Source: an uncultured Cellvibrio sp. (GTDB taxonomy: Bacteria > Pseudomonadota > Gammaproteobacteria > Pseudomonadales > Cellvibrionaceae). Taken from it: a stretch of DNA of 5,184 nucleotides. Shown one piece after another: positions 5,104-5,184 of this stretch. The notes under the pieces are model-generated. The model was given only the letters and a program-made list of their open reading frames with translations. It was not told the origin of the DNA and did no database searches. Each line of letters starts with the position of its first letter. Position 1 is the stretch's first letter. The stretch is taken from the NCBI GenBank assembly GCA_946886255.1, contig CAMPIG010000346.1, positions 1 through 5,184 on the forward strand. The letters run 5' to 3'. The position numbers and the translations under genes are program-made.

Positions 5104-5184
5104 ATTGTCTACACGTTTTAGCTTTACCGTAACGGCGCCTGTTTCTTGATCACCCACTTCATAATATTTATCTTATTTTAATGG

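Noticed and set aside
1..5184. CRISPR arrays, tRNA and rRNA genes
   Set aside because: No regularly spaced repeats, no cloverleaf-like sequence with a T-loop GGTTCGA motif, and no ribosomal RNA signature were seen.

Overview
The window looks like a chromosomal stretch from a gammaproteobacterium. The DUF2868/DUF3482 gene pair and the extragenic palindrome style suggest a Pseudomonas/Cellvibrio-type relative, but this is an inference from memory, not a database match. Every gene I can support lies on the minus strand, so transcription runs from high to low coordinates.

Right part (about 2512-5184): a GC-rich two-gene unit of ordinary chromosomal character. A predicted promoter with an overlapping palindrome (5064-5103) precedes a DUF2868-type membrane protein (3885-4937). 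That gene overlaps by one base (TGATG) the start of a DUF3482-type GTPase (2512-3885). The pair probably works as a membrane protein plus GTPase; its cellular role is unknown to me.

Middle part (about 860-2510): a more AT-rich stretch that looks acquired. After the GTPase gene comes a 114-bp palindromic element (2381-2494) with 31-bp near-perfect terminal inverted repeats and a second hairpin inside. Next is a HEPN-like gene (1693-2282) with an R-x4-H motif. Its frame is broken by one base at a T TTT TTG heptamer followed by an 8-bp perfect hairpin, so it is either a programmed -1 frameshift or a recent pseudogene. Then come three tightly overlapping small genes (1446-1640, 1151-1453, 858-1154). 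The first two read together like the two halves of a Tse2-type ADP-ribosyltransferase toxin, split by a +1 shift confined to nine bases. The third is a small acidic protein and the natural candidate for antitoxin or immunity partner. A 15-bp inverted repeat stands before the first gene and recurs (13 of 15 bases) just before the third, suggesting autoregulation. Two stop codons sit inside integron-like core motifs, but no complete attC site was found.

Left part (1-860): a small CDF-type cation transporter (124-750) with a Cys-rich N-terminus, of the kind often found with metal-resistance genes, and a possible start of another gene running off the left edge.

The most interesting material is the putative toxin-antitoxin or effector-immunity operon and the frame-interrupted HEPN gene beside it, together resembling a small accessory or defence cassette beside housekeeping genes.
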